64,000 nucleotides of DNA from Malus domestica (GCF_042453785.1 NC_091670.1:34173501-34237500); one strand, 5' to 3'. Positions 9,970-26,819 are shown, counted from the stretch's first letter. The notes: a model not told the origin generated them from the sequence alone. A program made the numbers and translations.

Positions 9970-12900
9970 TCACATATTGGAGATCTTTTTGGTCCTCCTT
10001 ACGGCAGTCTTCGCAAGAGTATCACAAATCTCTCTATTCCGTTTCGAGCCTGCAACTTTGTTGCCGCCAATGGCTTCAGAAATCTTCCCCTGGACTTTTC
10101 CGCCAATGGCTTCGGGACTTTTCCCCTGAACTTTTAGTGCCTCCTTTACAAAAACCTTTAACCTCCATAATGTGCATTCATTCTGTGTAGATGGGATGGA
10201 AGAAATGAAAGAATAGACATCTGAATTAGCATCATGCCAAATGAATTTAAACGGAAATACGACGGTTTGATATTGCACTACTACATTCAATTTAAATGAC
10301 TGCCAGATCACAGCAAAAACAAATAGATAAATAGATGATGACCTGAGCATCAATGTCAAGATCCACTTCTTGCGCAGTTGCTTGGAAGTTGGGGTTACTC
10401 TGTGCAACAATTTCTAGAGCCTTGCTGAGATCTTCGGCAGATAACTGCGAGAGAGCTGTCCCGAGTTTTCTTTTATCATCCGAAGACATTTTCCTAAATC
10501 AATCCACAGTTAGACGCTTCACAGATGCCAAAATGATCAATGAAAAATAACAGACACAACAAGACCATGCCCATGTTGTTGCAAGAACAATGCTGGATTC
10601 AGCAATTCAGTAAGGCCCATTCACAGTTTAACCACCCAACTAACATGAAGCTACACATCCAATTTTGTCGGTTGCAACACGGCAATAAAATGCACTTTGA
10701 TTTGAAGTTTCTAAAACTATATATAAACCCAAGCAAAAACACAAGCAATTTAGTTTAATTGTAGAGTGGATAAGGGTTCTTAACAAACCTGCACTTCTGA
10801 ACCACTGTTTGTCTAAGGTTCCTCAAATACACATCAATCTCAAAAAGCTGAAAATGATTTCGTCAAAAAAAAATGTAGATCATGCGTCAGAATTTACTCC
10901 TAAAAATAATCGAACTTTTGACTGGCATTGTGTATGTAAATGCATGTTGCTATTAAAAATTAGAATAACGAGAGAAAATTGAGAAGCTTCGTTGCAAATT
11001 ACTACGAGGATTCTGAAATTTGACAAACCTCATTGCTTAGATCCTTAGCTGTGCTGGCATATGCAGCATCCTGAGATAGTTGCATGTTTCGCCGTGCCTC
11101 TGCTTCCTCGTCTGCTCGTCTTGTTTCCTATAAATAGTTAAAACTTAGGTTGAAAGTTAAAAAACTATACTGAAACAAGAAGACAGGCAACCTAAAACAC
11201 ATCCATTCACAATGAAAGGCTACTGAATTCGTTAAAAAAAAAGTGTTGGTAACAAGGTCCATGAAGTCCTGCATAAGATATTTTCGCATTAAGAATAGAA
11301 ACTTACCTCTTCAACAACTTTAGGCAGAAGCTTTAGCCATTTTTCTTCGAATTTTTGCAACAACGATTGGGCCATCACATAGACATCCTCACCTTCATCA
11401 TTATATTTCATTGCATTCTTGAAAACCAGCCTCACATCAGCATATATCTCCCTGACATTCTTATACTCACTACCATCCTTGGCTTCCATTCTATTTTTTA
11501 TGGTACCAAGGTCCATGGGCTTCTCAATGACCTAACGTAAGACATGAAACAAATTAGCAGACCATCAAAAAGAATTTTCTTCTTTGTTGAAAAAGAAAGA
11601 TGTATAATAAAGAATGAATGAACACTACGTGAAAGACGACAGACCAACAACAGAGAAATCAGTATGAGACAATTAGATATATGCATCTTCAAATCGACAA
11701 CTAAAAGTTCGACAATTTTTTGCTTTTTTAATACTTTAATGAGGACCTTTGAGAAAAGTACAGCGTGTCCTCATCAGCATAGTGAGTAAATTTTAAAACA
11801 ATTAAAAATGTACAAAGTCTTTTTGATAAGTGAAGAAGATGATAACATTTGCCCATAAAGGTAGAGATTACTAATCAGAAAATTCTAAAGGAAGAAAACT
11901 TTACTTGATAATAGTCATGCAATCCCAGACCTTCAACATCTACAGGATTCATAAAGGGCCACGCCCATTCAAGCTTAGTGATCTGAACAGTGCCAAGTGA
12001 AGCCATATTAACTAGTGTTAACCCAGATAAATCATTTTTATTACTGTTTTAGCAACAAAGCATCTAATTGAAGTTTTAATGAAAAACCATGTACATGTTA
12101 GTGAATGCGAAAAAAATCAAAGTCCACTCAAATTTGCAGCTGGTACTTCACCCATGTAGATACAGCATAAATACCAGATATCAGAATATTTTCCTACATC
12201 AAAAAAGACAACTTTCTTCTAGCAAGAAAAAATTCAACATTTTATGAGTCTCCTTGCTTCTGCTTTTTCTGAAAAACATTATCCACCTAAAAGAAACCGT
12301 GCAAGAGGGTCCAGACTCTAACAAGTAACAACTAAAGTTTCTCATTTAGCTTGTATGTGAAATTAGAAGTATCACTCAACATGAACATCTGGTCACAAAA
12401 ATTGACAACGGCGTCTAGCTTTTTATAGAAATTTTATAGTAGTAAATTAGAAAAGGTGCAAAAAGGGTAAAGGAAAACTTAGGAAGACCTGGATTGTGCT
12501 CTAAGCAAAAGGGGTAGAGCAAGACCTAGGAAGACTTGGATTGTGCTCAGAGCAAAAGGGGTAGAGCAAGACCTAGGAAGGCTTGGAAAGAGACTTTAAG
12601 AAAAGACATAGAGTACTTGGAGCACGCAATTTTATAAGGTTTTGTTGTAGAAAAAAAAAACACCCCGACAACTATAAGTTTTATATAAGGAAAACTAATG
12701 AAAATGACTTGAAAACTTTGAGTTTTAACGATAAGGACAAAATAAAGGGTAAAGTGAATAGTACCAGGTTTTACTTTTTAGTGTAAAAATGTGGTTTTTT
12801 GTTAAAGTGAACAGCACCATGGGTTTTTCATTAAAATTCCCTTTTACATAAACCGTTCAAGAACTCAATTGGAGAGGAAAAAATACTTCATCTATCCACT

Positions 12901-13957
12901 TGTCATGCTCTAGTGGATTCTTAGTTGTGAAATTCTTATGCTGCCCTGCTCCCATTACAAAATCAACAGGATCTTTTTCCCTAAAGTATTGGGTTTTAAC
13001 TTTGAATTTCTTTTTCCCTAAAATGTCATGTTATCAAGGGCCGATATGTGAAAAGCTCTTCTAAAACTGCTGCTATTTGTTCCTCACAACAAGTCCAAAT
13101 GACTGTCTTTTACCAAGAGAAGGTATTAATTAGGATGTTATAATTTGACCAAACATATTCGATTTTGCTCCGCTTCCAACACTATATCATCTGACTTTTC
13201 CCCTTCCCCAGGAAATTACTTCTAAACTTGCTTCAAAAAATCATATATCCAACAATATTATAAAGAAGGAAAATAGTTAAAAAAACATGTGAAGAATTAG
13301 TGAAAGAAAGAACCCTTAGATGTAAGAAAATATCTTCATTAAAATATACCCAAGTACTTGCATCCATTGCAAAACGTTTGGTGCTTGCCTGACGGAACAT
13401 TGCAGAAAATTGGCGCATAAGCTCTTGCATTCTCTTTGTAGCAGCGGCTTCCCTACGTGATGCATCTTGCTGCTGCTTCTTAGAAGCAGTTAGCTGTTTA
13501 TCCTTCACAACTGCAACACCTTTTGAAGTGGGTAGATGCGGATTTCCCGTAGTCAAGTAAAACCGTTCCACCTCATTCACTCTTTTCTCAAGCTGCAAGT
13601 AAAAGACAAGTTAGCCAATCTTGTTCACAAGTTTTAAAATTTTGGACAGATTTCCCATAAATGAAAAAATTGCACAAAACCATAGGTAAAATCCATAGTA
13701 GAAGCTGACCAACATATTGATAATTAACGACGAAAAACCAAACTATTGGAGTGGAAAATCATATAACACCTACCAGATTAGACGACGAAACTAGAACTTG
13801 AATTACATAAAGAAGATACCCGTTTATAATTAGTGAAAAGAAGCCTCACCGTATCGACCTTTGCAGAAATCTCATCAACAGAATGATCAAATCCCTCCAC
13901 TACAGCTGCACCATCAACACTTGTAAAATCTGGGTTTGATGAACTTGCTGGCTCCAT
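9970..13957 (-). CDS. BET-family bromodomain protein, GTE1/GTE6 (IMB1) group
   Basis: Eight coding exons, modelled by frame and splice sites: 13957-13850, 13592-13389, 11982-11905, 11531-11307, 11127-11029, 10847-10789, 10493-10343 and 10182-9970. They give 378 aa, within the usual size of plant GTE1/GTE6. Role: a nuclear chromatin reader that binds acetylated histones and promotes transcription. A coiled basic segment precedes the bromodomain (~95-200; AWPFMNPVDVEGLGLHDYYQ, then KPMDLGTIKNRM and YADVRLVFKNAMKYN). A NET domain follows (~260-326; KRKLGTALSQLSAEDL, WRLKVFVKEAL), with a basic tail. The tail contains a 12-residue duplication (KVQGKSPEAIGG/KVQGKISEAIGG). Exon 2 ends at a GC donor (CAG|gcaagc), which restores the family sequence FRQ-IT; a GT donor 39 nt downstream (13350) would insert 13 residues in frame. 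Confidence 0.88.
12475..12640 (+). mobile_element. Non-LTR retrotransposon (LINE) remnant with a local repeat
   Basis: The plus-strand translation reads GRARPRKAWKETLRKDIEYL, typical of the region after the reverse transcriptase in plant RTE/LINE elements. A ~58-bp unit (cctaggaagacttggattgtgc..gggtagagcaag) is repeated upstream in tandem. The piece lies inside the GTE intron, antisense to the gene, and is much too short to function. Confidence 0.55.
12687..12846. mobile_element. MITE in GTE intron 2
   Basis: About 160 bp bounded by AAGGAAAACTAATGAAAA and its approximate inverse (TTTTCATTAAAATTCCCTTT). The interior includes GATAAGGACAAAATAAAGGG and GTTAAAGTGAACAGCACC. From memory, close relatives are very common in Maleae genomes. 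Noncoding. Confidence 0.6.
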
Positions 13958-14283
13958 CTGTTAGGACAACAAAAAGATTGAATTTAAGCAAAATCATTCC
14001 AGAATTTATTCCCAATTTCTAACCATCTGGAATTTTTCAACTAAAACAATTCGAAAAAGCTGAAATTAATAAAAAAAAATTGTGAATTTGATCCAAATTA
14101 ACTAGAACATTGGAAAGAAACAATTAAAGATTGTATCTTGATCGTTAAACTCTAAACCCCTTTTCGTTGCATCAATCAAAGATGAGAGAGAGAACCGAAT
14201 TGAACCCAACAAGCGAAAGCCTTCCTCTTCGCTAACAAATAATTAAATGAATAAAGTTGTTCAGGATATAGATATGGGTGTAC
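13958..14283 (-). other. GTE 5' UTR intron
   Basis: On the minus strand a donor (TTCCAG|GTACAC, intron start 14283) and an acceptor (..CTAACAG|ATGGAG, intron end 13958) place an intron directly before the start codon. The upstream leader exon would run from 14284 to about 14390. Confidence 0.6.
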
Positions 14284-14490
14284 CTGGAAGAGCAGAGACG
14301 CAAACTTAGTCGGAGAGGTCAGAGTGAGAGAGACGGGAAGAAGCTGAAGAAGAACGCGATGCGCGATCACCAGTTGTTCAGTATTTGATCCGAACGAACT
14401 CGAATATTTTGAAATTGGGCTGTTTATTTATACTTATTGGGCTCGTGCCTTTTGTCTTTCTCGTTTTGAACGGCCCAAGATTGCTTTTTA
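14284..14490 (-). promoter_or_regulatory. GTE leader and proximal promoter with site II motifs
   Basis: Upstream of the leader exon are three TGGGC[C/T]-like motifs in both orientations (near 14416, 14439 and 14473). This arrangement is frequent in plant housekeeping and growth-related genes. No clear TATA box was placed. Confidence 0.35.
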
Positions 14491-15245
14491 ATTTATTCAA
14501 CTTAATCGTCGTGAATAATCAGAGGTGAGTAAATCCGAAGGGTAAAAAAAGGAGTGTGGAGATCACTTCCTTAGTTTTACTATGAGAAACTTATCTCACG
14601 TGAAGCTTTTAAAATGTCGACTTCATGTTCTATTCGTTAAAAATATTTTTTTGTAATCATTGTGTGTGCAGTTTTATTGTTTAGGATTTTGTTTTACAAT
14701 GAAGGATGATAATGACTTTAAAAGTTAAAGAAAATAAATAATCTTAAGATATAAGCGTCCAAAGTGATTTGAGGTTGAAACTACAATTGCATATTAAAGT
14801 GTATAAGTACTTCAGTAATAATTTTGATTGTGAAATGTATCTAACGATAAGATGATTTTGTATAAAATTAATATATAAAAAAAAAACCCGTATTTAAAAT
14901 ATTTCATTCACTCTATTATTTTTCTATTCAAGCACACTTACATTCTTTGTTTTTTTTTTTTTTCCTACTTTTTTGTGCTTTTTATAAATACTGTGAGCCT
15001 GTGATGCTCACAAAGATACTTTACAACATAATGTAAATCTACCAACAATTTAGTGTCTGTGCATCGGCATGATCTGGAGACCTCCTCTTAACTAAAGTGA
15101 AAACCAAGTGCTGATAGACCAATTAATCAAGTGCTAGGTCAACGTTCTGTGTTTTTAGTAGATCTTTTGCAATAGATAATGCCCTCCCATATGCGTTTGC
15201 TCTGGTAGGAGATTCTCATTTTCCACTCTATGGACTCAGTCTCAG
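14490..15245. other. AT-rich spacer
   Basis: No gene, RNA or clear element was seen in this stretch, apart from a T run near 14950-14963. Confidence 0.4.
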
Positions 15246-15249
15246 GTCT

Positions 15250-15660
15250 CGAATGTAATCAAGGACAGAGGCAGCTAAGCCCCGTCGAGGGCAGGTGCCC
15301 CCACTGAACTGCTGAAGTTTTGTGCAAAGGAAAAAAATCATAGAACTTGAATTTATCATATTTAAGTACTTTAAGTGCTTAGTTATTTATCATATTTAAG
15401 TACTTTAACTGCTTAGTTATTTATCACATTTAAGTACTTTAAATGATTAGTTGAAATTTTCAAATAATATGTATATCAAGCTATAATTGTGAGAAAAAAA
15501 ATGTCTACAAGTTGGTTTAATGAAAATTGAGAAGAAAAGAAAAGCAACTTAATTATAGAAAAAAATCTACTATCATGAATTTTTTTTGTCTCAAGTCTGA
15601 AGGTTAAGGTCGTCCCGCTAAATAAAATTTTGAGCTCCGACCCTAAATGTGATTATGTAG
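15250..15660 (+). mobile_element. hAT-like deletion derivative
   Basis: The left part (caaggacagaggcagctaag..ggtgcccccactg) resembles the left part of the hAT-like remnant at ~27765. The right part ends in gagctccgaccctaaatgtg, the kind of end seen in plant hAT (ZMYM1/TTF-like) elements. The transposase is absent. It contains a 34-bp tandem repeat (x3). Confidence 0.4.
15351..15453 (+). repeat. 34-bp tandem repeat, three copies
   Basis: The unit is ttatcatatttaagtacttt plus aagtgcttagttat, repeated three times with a few substitutions. It lies inside the hAT-like derivative. Confidence 0.8.
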
Positions 15661-15959
15661 TGAGGAAGGGGCAAGTGATTGGTGCGGATCGAATAGGTTC
15701 AAAATTTGATTATCTCCAATGTAATAAGACTGATACATACATACATACACAAACTGATAGACAAAAAATTACACATAAATGAAAAATTTTGGAAAAAACA
15801 AATATTCCGAAATAGATTACAAGTATTAAAGAATAACAAATCAAATATATTTCACCAAATTATAACACTTTTACGCAGAAGTCATCGCTGACTTGGGGAG
15901 GAAGGACTTAAAGATTTTTAAACCTTTTTAATCCATGCATGATTGATTGAATGTTCTTC

Positions 15960-17057
15960 CTAAGGCTTTGGTGGTTCTGCAGCAGCAGATTCCTCCACCT
16001 TGGGAGGAGGAGCCTCAGCAGCAGCATCTGGCTTGGTAGGTTTAGGTTTCTCAACCTCCTCCTCTTTCTCCTCCACCACTACCTCTTCTTTCTTCTCCTC
16101 CACCACCTCTTCTTTCTTCTCTTCTTCAATCACTATCTCCTTTTCTTTTACACTACCACTTGTTTCCTCCTCCGTTTTTGCTGCTTCTGCTGGCAGCGGT
16201 GGCGGCTCCACCTTCTCCTCAGTCACAGTGAATGTTGACACCTTCTCAAACACAAAGAAAACTGGACCTGAAACATAGGCTGGCCCATATTTTGAAGAGG
16301 CGTCTGATACTGGTTTGGATCCTGGGAATTCTGTTCATGCATATAAAGATATAACCCAATTAAACACACGACAATTTTGAAGAATTAAACCCAAAAATCG
16401 TTGAATATGATTTAAATAAATTGCATACCAATTTTAGCCAACTCTTCAAGGAACTTGAGGACAGCAGCTGAATACTTCTTCAACCCTGACTCCTTGCGCT
16501 CCTTAACCAAAGTCTGTTTAAGATGAAATTAAGTTGTGTAAAAAGAGCTAATTAATACTTAATAATTGGTCTAGTAATTCACTCTTTCGTTGTTTATCTC
16601 TTAGTTTGTCTTATGAACGAGATTTTTGGTGTGACGGGAAAGACGGACACATTTTGTATAGATAGGACATATTTTCTCGTCCTATACGACAACTTTGTAA
16701 ATATCTTACCTTGATTTCAGCTGAGCAAGCTTCATATAATTCAATTACTTTTGCTTGAAGTTCAGCCTTCTTTTCTTCAAACTCCTTGGTTATTTCCTCC
16801 TGAAAACAGATGCATATATAGTTATATCCCACATATATTTATAATCATAAACTGTTCTGTTTGGATGATCTTCTGCCGAAAATAATATAATTTGACCTAA
16901 CCATAAAAACAAGAGATAAAAAAAAGGAAGAAATATAACAAACCTTGGAGTCATCAAAGGACTTGCAAGCCTCAGCAGCAGCAGCCTTTTTTGTACTGGT
17001 TTTGGTCTCAAACACCTTCTTGATCTTTGGAAGCACCTTTGTTTGCCAATAACCCAT
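15960..17057 (-). CDS. PCAP1: Plasma-membrane cation-binding protein PCaP1/DREPP
   Basis: Four exons (17057-16944, 16799-16710, 16513-16429, 16330-15960) give 219 aa, matching the ~225-aa family. Family role: a hydrophilic protein anchored to the inner face of the plasma membrane, binding phosphoinositides, Ca2+ and Ca-calmodulin and severing actin or microtubule filaments. Visible features are the N-terminal MGYWQTKVLPKIKKVFE, with Gly2 as the myristoylation site and a lysine-rich phosphoinositide-binding stretch. The conserved CKSFDDSKEEITKEFEEKK, the FEEL-type FLEELAKIEFPGSK and the GPVFFVFEKVSTF core follow. The tail is extremely Glu/Lys/Val/Pro-rich (VVEEKKEEVVVEEKEEEVEKPKP), typical of the family. 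Exon phases join cleanly. It lies in an MCM6-linked block also seen in Arabidopsis (PCaP1 At4g20260, PCaP2 At5g44610). Confidence 0.93.
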
Positions 17058-17295
17058 CTCACTTCTCAACTCAAATATCCCTTTAAGTCTAAAACCGAAA
17101 AATAAAAAAAAAACAAACCGAGAATAAAAAAAACTCAAGTATAAGAATGAAATGGTTATCAAATGAGTTTTTAAAGTTACGTAACAAAAAACTGAAATCA
17201 AGTACTGAAACTTTGAAGAGCACAAAGAGATTGATAAACTAAGCTAATAATCATCTCTATAATCTTACCTACTTACTTGGGTGATCAACTCTCTT

Positions 17296-17331
17296 CCTTT
17301 CTCTTTCTCTCTCTTTCTCTCTCTTTCTCCT
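17296..17331. repeat. CT/GA microsatellite in the PCaP1 leader
   Basis: A run of CTCTTT/CTCT units lies about 240 bp upstream of the start codon. On the transcribed minus strand it is a GA-rich tract, a common feature of plant 5' UTRs and a possible GAGA-factor (BPC) binding site. Confidence 0.7.
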
Positions 17332-17399
17332 CCAATCAAACTCTCAAGGTCCACCTCTATTCTCTACGACTGTAGCAGCCAACTGTCTCTCCAAACTAA

Positions 17400-20300
17400 T
17401 ACCACAAAAAGCTTGAGAACCTGGCACATTAACATATAGACATATGCTTCACACACATAAATACCCCTATGGTTCGATTTTAATTGCCCAAATACCTAGT
17501 TATTCACTGATAGCAGCCAACCTCCCCATGCAAATTGCCTAAACTACCCTCCACCGTCGGCTTATATAATTAAATTCCAAGGGCTATGACAGCACAAAAA
17601 TTCACAGATAGGTTTGGCTATTATTTCACAATTCGATGTGATTCAAGGCCAGGGTGGTCAGTGGCGTGGTTGTAAATTAGCGGGGTATATGGGAGAGAGA
17701 GACTCACCTACACTTTGATACATTATCGTGTTGTATCTCAAATCAATAACACATTGTTAGTGAAAAAGCTAAAACATATAACAATACGTTATTGGTTTAA
17801 AATATTGTCACAATTGTAGTTTGAACATAAATTTTTTTTCTATATGTGGTGGTGTGTGTATTTTTACAGGAGGTAGGATTCGAACTCAATACTTCAAACG
17901 CAATGAAAATGATCTTAACCAATCGAATTACGAATTCTTGACGTGAAAGATTAGTTTGAAATATCCATACGGTTGCATACTAGGAGTGTTTGTAAGTTTC
18001 TCTATGAAAATGCAGATGGAATTATGGTGAGCCTTGTTGGGTGAGGTGACAGCTGGCAATCACATCAAGGGGGAGTAGAGAAACGTGGGACCCTTGAAGG
18101 GTTTTGCCAATTTTGGATGTTGATCTGTAAATTTAATTGTACGTGTATCAGTATATCCATCTTCTTCTTCTTCTTCCTTTGACTTGACGGAAAATACTTG
18201 TCACGTGGCTTCGCTGGATATTTAGCAATCACGCCGTCAATGACTGAGAAAAGTTCTTCGAAACAAACCAACCCCCCATGGCCTCATTTGCAAACAATGC
18301 AGACAAAAATTCATGCCATGTTACTCTCTGCTTTTTCTTTTTTTTTTGTCAAGCCATGTTACTCTTCGTTTGATTGTATGTGTATACAAAAAACCAATAA
18401 CAAAATACAAAAAAAAATGCAAAAATATATACAGATGGCTGCCTAGCCTACCACATGGAGGTTGATTATAATTTTATATATTTTTCTTTTTTAGGGTTTT
18501 GGCCATAACAAGGAGTGCGATAGATGTTTCTTTTCCGACCTTTGCAAAGTGGGAAGCCTAGGTAACTTGGATCACCCTTTTAAGGTTTAGGCCATAACAA
18601 GGGGTGGGAGACGAGAAAACTTTCTATTAGTTTTGAAGTGGGGCTAAGACAGGTTTAATTAGCTGCATATGATTTGGTTTTGGTACTACGAAGGTAAGTG
18701 CTGCTGGTACGAGACATCATATACATTAATTTTGAATTGATGACAACGTTCTGGCTTTTGCTGTAAGAATAATTGTATTTTTGTCCGAAGACCAACTAAT
18801 TCCCTTGCAAATTACACTCAAAATGTACGCAAACATAACTCAACAAATCAAAGAAAGAGCTTTCACACATATGTCAAACCGTAATTTGTTGTTCGAAGAT
18901 AAAAATTGATATTCAAGTTGAACTCTAACTGAAACAGCATTTTTGGTTTTACCAAAAAAAGATTCTGTGTATCATGCATAGTAGTTGGACTAATTTGCCT
19001 CCTGAGTTTGTTTTACAATTTTGATATTATATATTTTTCATAGAAAAAATATTTATTTATCTGTGAAACATCCATCTTTTGCTAATCTGTCAGCCACCCA
19101 TTTTCCTCAGAGAATTAATATTGAAGTTTAATCTGACTGTTGGAAAATTCTCCAGCATCTTGTTGTTTATTTATATCATCATGCAAGTAATCCTCTCACT
19201 TAAATATGAGCTAACGGTTGTGTTTTCTAAAGAATTTATAGTTCGTTTGGTCAATCATATTGATCATTGCATCTGACGTTCCGAGTTCAACTCTCTTTAA
19301 CTGTCGCTTGACGATTGTTAAGAAAAAAGCAAATACTTTAAAAGGAGAAGCGTATTGCACAACGACTTGGCTAAGCCCATGTTTTTTTTTTTTTTTTTTT
19401 TGAATCTTCTAACAATTTTTAATTAGATTGGACTTGAAAAATAAATGAATAAGCCAATTAACAGTAGTCGGCTAATTATAAATTTATAAGAATTAAAACA
19501 AACCAAAGCAAGCTAATTATTTTGAGTATCATAAGCTGTAGTGTTGTTGTTTATGAGGTATCTTATGAAGTAGGTGGAGTTATAGAATTATTCTCCTTCA
19601 AGATAAAGCCTCAAAGACCACGACCGAGGCCACATTAAAATATTTATATAAAAAGGATAATTAGTGAATTAAATTTGTCATACTTGAATTAAAATAATAT
19701 TTTGTCCGAAAAAAAAAATTACAACCTCAACTATTTTGTCTCCAAATGAGAATTTGGACCAATTCACTGTAAAAATAAATAATAAAACGGATGTTCACTA
19801 ATTTGAATTGGATGAAGTTATGTTTGTGAGTGACATAGTTGTCTGGGTTGTTTTTGTCTGCTATAACTTTGCGTTTTGCAATTTTATGCCAGTTGTTTTG
19901 TTACTCTATTAAGTGTGATAATTTTTTGTCTTGTAGACGTTTTTATTGTAATCCGAAGTTTATCTATTGAATTTTTTTGTCATTTCGATTGAAAGGAAAA
20001 GGTTAAGTAGTCTTCGTCGATGGCTTGGGCAAGCTTAAACATGAGAAGCAAAAATATTCAAGAAGACAAAGGATGAAGTGGAAGGTAACGTTTGAGTGCA
20101 AAACTCTATTGAAAATAACATAACATTATACCAACAACTCTATGTCACTCTGACAAAGAAGGTGTTTAGCTTTTAACATTATGAACCTTCACTAATTAAT
20201 ATTTGCCTTATCCAACCCTGAGGTATTTCCAACTTATAATGTCTTCCCGAAAGAGGAGAAATTCTTCAGTACGTACAACAACACTCATAAACGGGTGAGA

Positions 20301-20669
20301 CCCACATGCAGAGGGTCTCACGTTATTAGTGTGTTATCTTATCCAACAGCCAGCACAGTAGAATTTCACCTCAAAAGAAAGCCTCTAATTCATTTATTAA
20401 AGCAAACATGAAACTGTTAATCAGTCTTCGTCCGCAAAGACCATAATCCAAGTTATAAAGTAGTTCATTTCATTAGTAAATCGCGTTAAACTACATTAAG
20501 AACGTTTCAGCTCTAATAAATTACCGATCTCTCTTTCTGCAACAAATTTTGCCGCAACACGGCAGAGCCAAACTAAGCTCAAAACTGAGCAACAAATTAT
20601 ATTCGGGGGATTGTGAACTTACCAACAATTGATGGTTTGACGGTTTCCTACTTAAAGAGTATCACCAGA
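17400..20669. other. 3.3-kb spacer between PCaP1 and MCM6
   Basis: AT-rich sequence with homopolymer runs (for example T at 19383-19402) and no open frame with family resemblance. It probably includes the distal PCaP1 promoter on the left and the MCM6 3' UTR on the right. Confidence 0.5.
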
Positions 20670-25253
<4,584 letters not shown>

Positions 25254-25359
25254 TTTTGCTTCCTCGCAGTCTCTCAGTCTCTTTTCTCACTTCTGAGTTC
25301 TCTCTCTCTCCTCTTCCTCTACAGTTCCCTTCTCACTCCGTGCCGCTTTCTGGTTTCTG

Positions 25360-25448
25360 GCGCCAAAATAAGACCTGCCAGTCTGCCACCACAACGCCTT
25401 CCCGCCAAAATACGCCTAACAACTTGGGCCAACTTTATAAAATGGGCC
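25360..25448 (-). promoter_or_regulatory. MCM6 promoter: two E2F sites plus site II elements
   Basis: Read on the minus strand, TTTGGCGC (25360-25367) and TTTGGCGG (25402-25409) both fit the E2F consensus WTTSSCSS, about 110 and 150 bp upstream of the MCM6 ATG. Two TGGGCC site II elements follow at 25425-25430 and 25443-25448. E2F control of MCM genes at G1/S is established in plants; use of these sites here is inference. Confidence 0.7.
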
Positions 25449-25557
25449 TCCATCACCATTTACCACTAGTCCAATACAAATTTGAATTTCGTAGCATTGA
25501 AGTCTCATCCTTGTTTAGTGCATCCAAATATATAAAATAAATAAATAAATAAATAAA

Positions 25558-26812
25558 GTTTCTATCACAAATGGTCTTTGAAATTGATCATCACCATCAA
25601 GATAGTCTCTGAAATTAAAAATCAATCAATGTAGTCCCTGAAAATATGTATCGCAAATCAATGTGGTCATTTCCTCACAATTCTGTTTAAAATTATATTA
25701 AATGCTGATATGGCACATAAATAGGCCCCACAAGATTTACAGGTTTTTATCACAATGGTCCCTGAAATTGACCCACACCATCAATATGGTCCCTGAAATT
25801 GAAAATCAATCAATGTAGTCCTTGAAAATAGGTGTCGCAAATAAATATGATCATCTCGCCACAATTCTGTAAAAAAAATTTGTTATGTGCTGATGTGGGT
25901 TTAATAATTAATTTAAAAAATTGTCTAAATACCTGTTTGCACAATGAATTTTTTTTCTTCTTCTTATAGTAGGGAGAGATCCCTTCCACAAATTCTCAAA
26001 TGCACAAGGCTTAACCAAGGCCTAAGAGGGGGTGTGGAAATAGTTTTCAACCAACAATGGATGCACCTCGGTTATAACCTCATTATCTCAAGGCAAACCT
26101 CGTCGTTCTTTGCATCACCAAACTACCAGGGAAGCCCCGAACAAGCTCTCTAAGATTAAGGTTGTGAGGATGTTGATCGCCTAAATGTTAACGATGATGG
26201 CCCAAAAGTCATTGTCAATAGGCCAAGCCGTCACCAAAGGTAATCTCGATCTAGGTTCAATTAGGTGAAGAGTGTCGAAGTGTGTAAAGATTGGTGTATT
26301 GAGATTATTTTTTAGAGAATAGAGAGCGAATGAGGTATAGAAATGTGGACTAGGATCGGAGGTGATTGCAAGACTGGGTTTTTGGGTTGACAATTTTTTT
26401 ATTAACTATTAAATTATCAAGCCTATTTGTAATTTTTTTTAAAATTTAATTAGATTTGTGTGAGCCATTTATGTGTCACATTAGCACAACAAAATTTTTG
26501 ACAGAATTGTGATGGAAGGAATGCATTGATTCGAGACACTTACTTGCTGGACTACATTGATCAATTTTCAATTTCATGGACCATTTTGATGTCACGGGTC
26601 AATTTCAATGACTATTTGTGAGAAAAAATGACTTATGGAGCCCACTTATATGCCACATTAGTACTTAACAGATTTTTTAACAGAATTGTGACGGAAGGAC
26701 CACATTGATTTGCAACACCTATTTTTAAGGACTACATTGATTGATTTTCAATTTTAGGGACCATCTTGATGATGAATGTCAATTTCAGGGACAATTTGTG
26801 ATAAAAACCCAA
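25558..26812. mobile_element. Foldback-type element with doubled inverted arms
   Basis: Two direct arms of ~165-185 bp (from 25558 and 25741) share cacaa(a)tggtccctgaaattga, aatcaatcaatgtagtcc, a variable part, then cacaattctgt. Two inverted arms (26462-26628 and 26637-26812) carry the same blocks as reverse complement, ending aatttgtgataaaaaccc. The whole forms a large potential hairpin around a ~550-bp centre. The central open frame (26393-26181, -) shows no transposase resemblance. The unit structure is that of a nonautonomous foldback/MULE-type element. Confidence 0.75.
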
Positions 26813-26819
26813 AAAAAAT

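Larger units (their letters stand above)
11983..13388 (-). other. GTE intron 2 holding transposon remnants
   Basis: This 1.4-kb intron has a GC donor (CAG|gcaagc read on the minus strand) and a normal AG acceptor. It contains the LINE-like remnant and the MITE listed separately. Confidence 0.6.

Noticed and set aside
15960-16253. Plus-strand Leu/Phe-rich open frames over the PCaP1 last exon
   Set aside because: They mirror the Glu/Lys-rich PCaP1 tail on the opposite strand.
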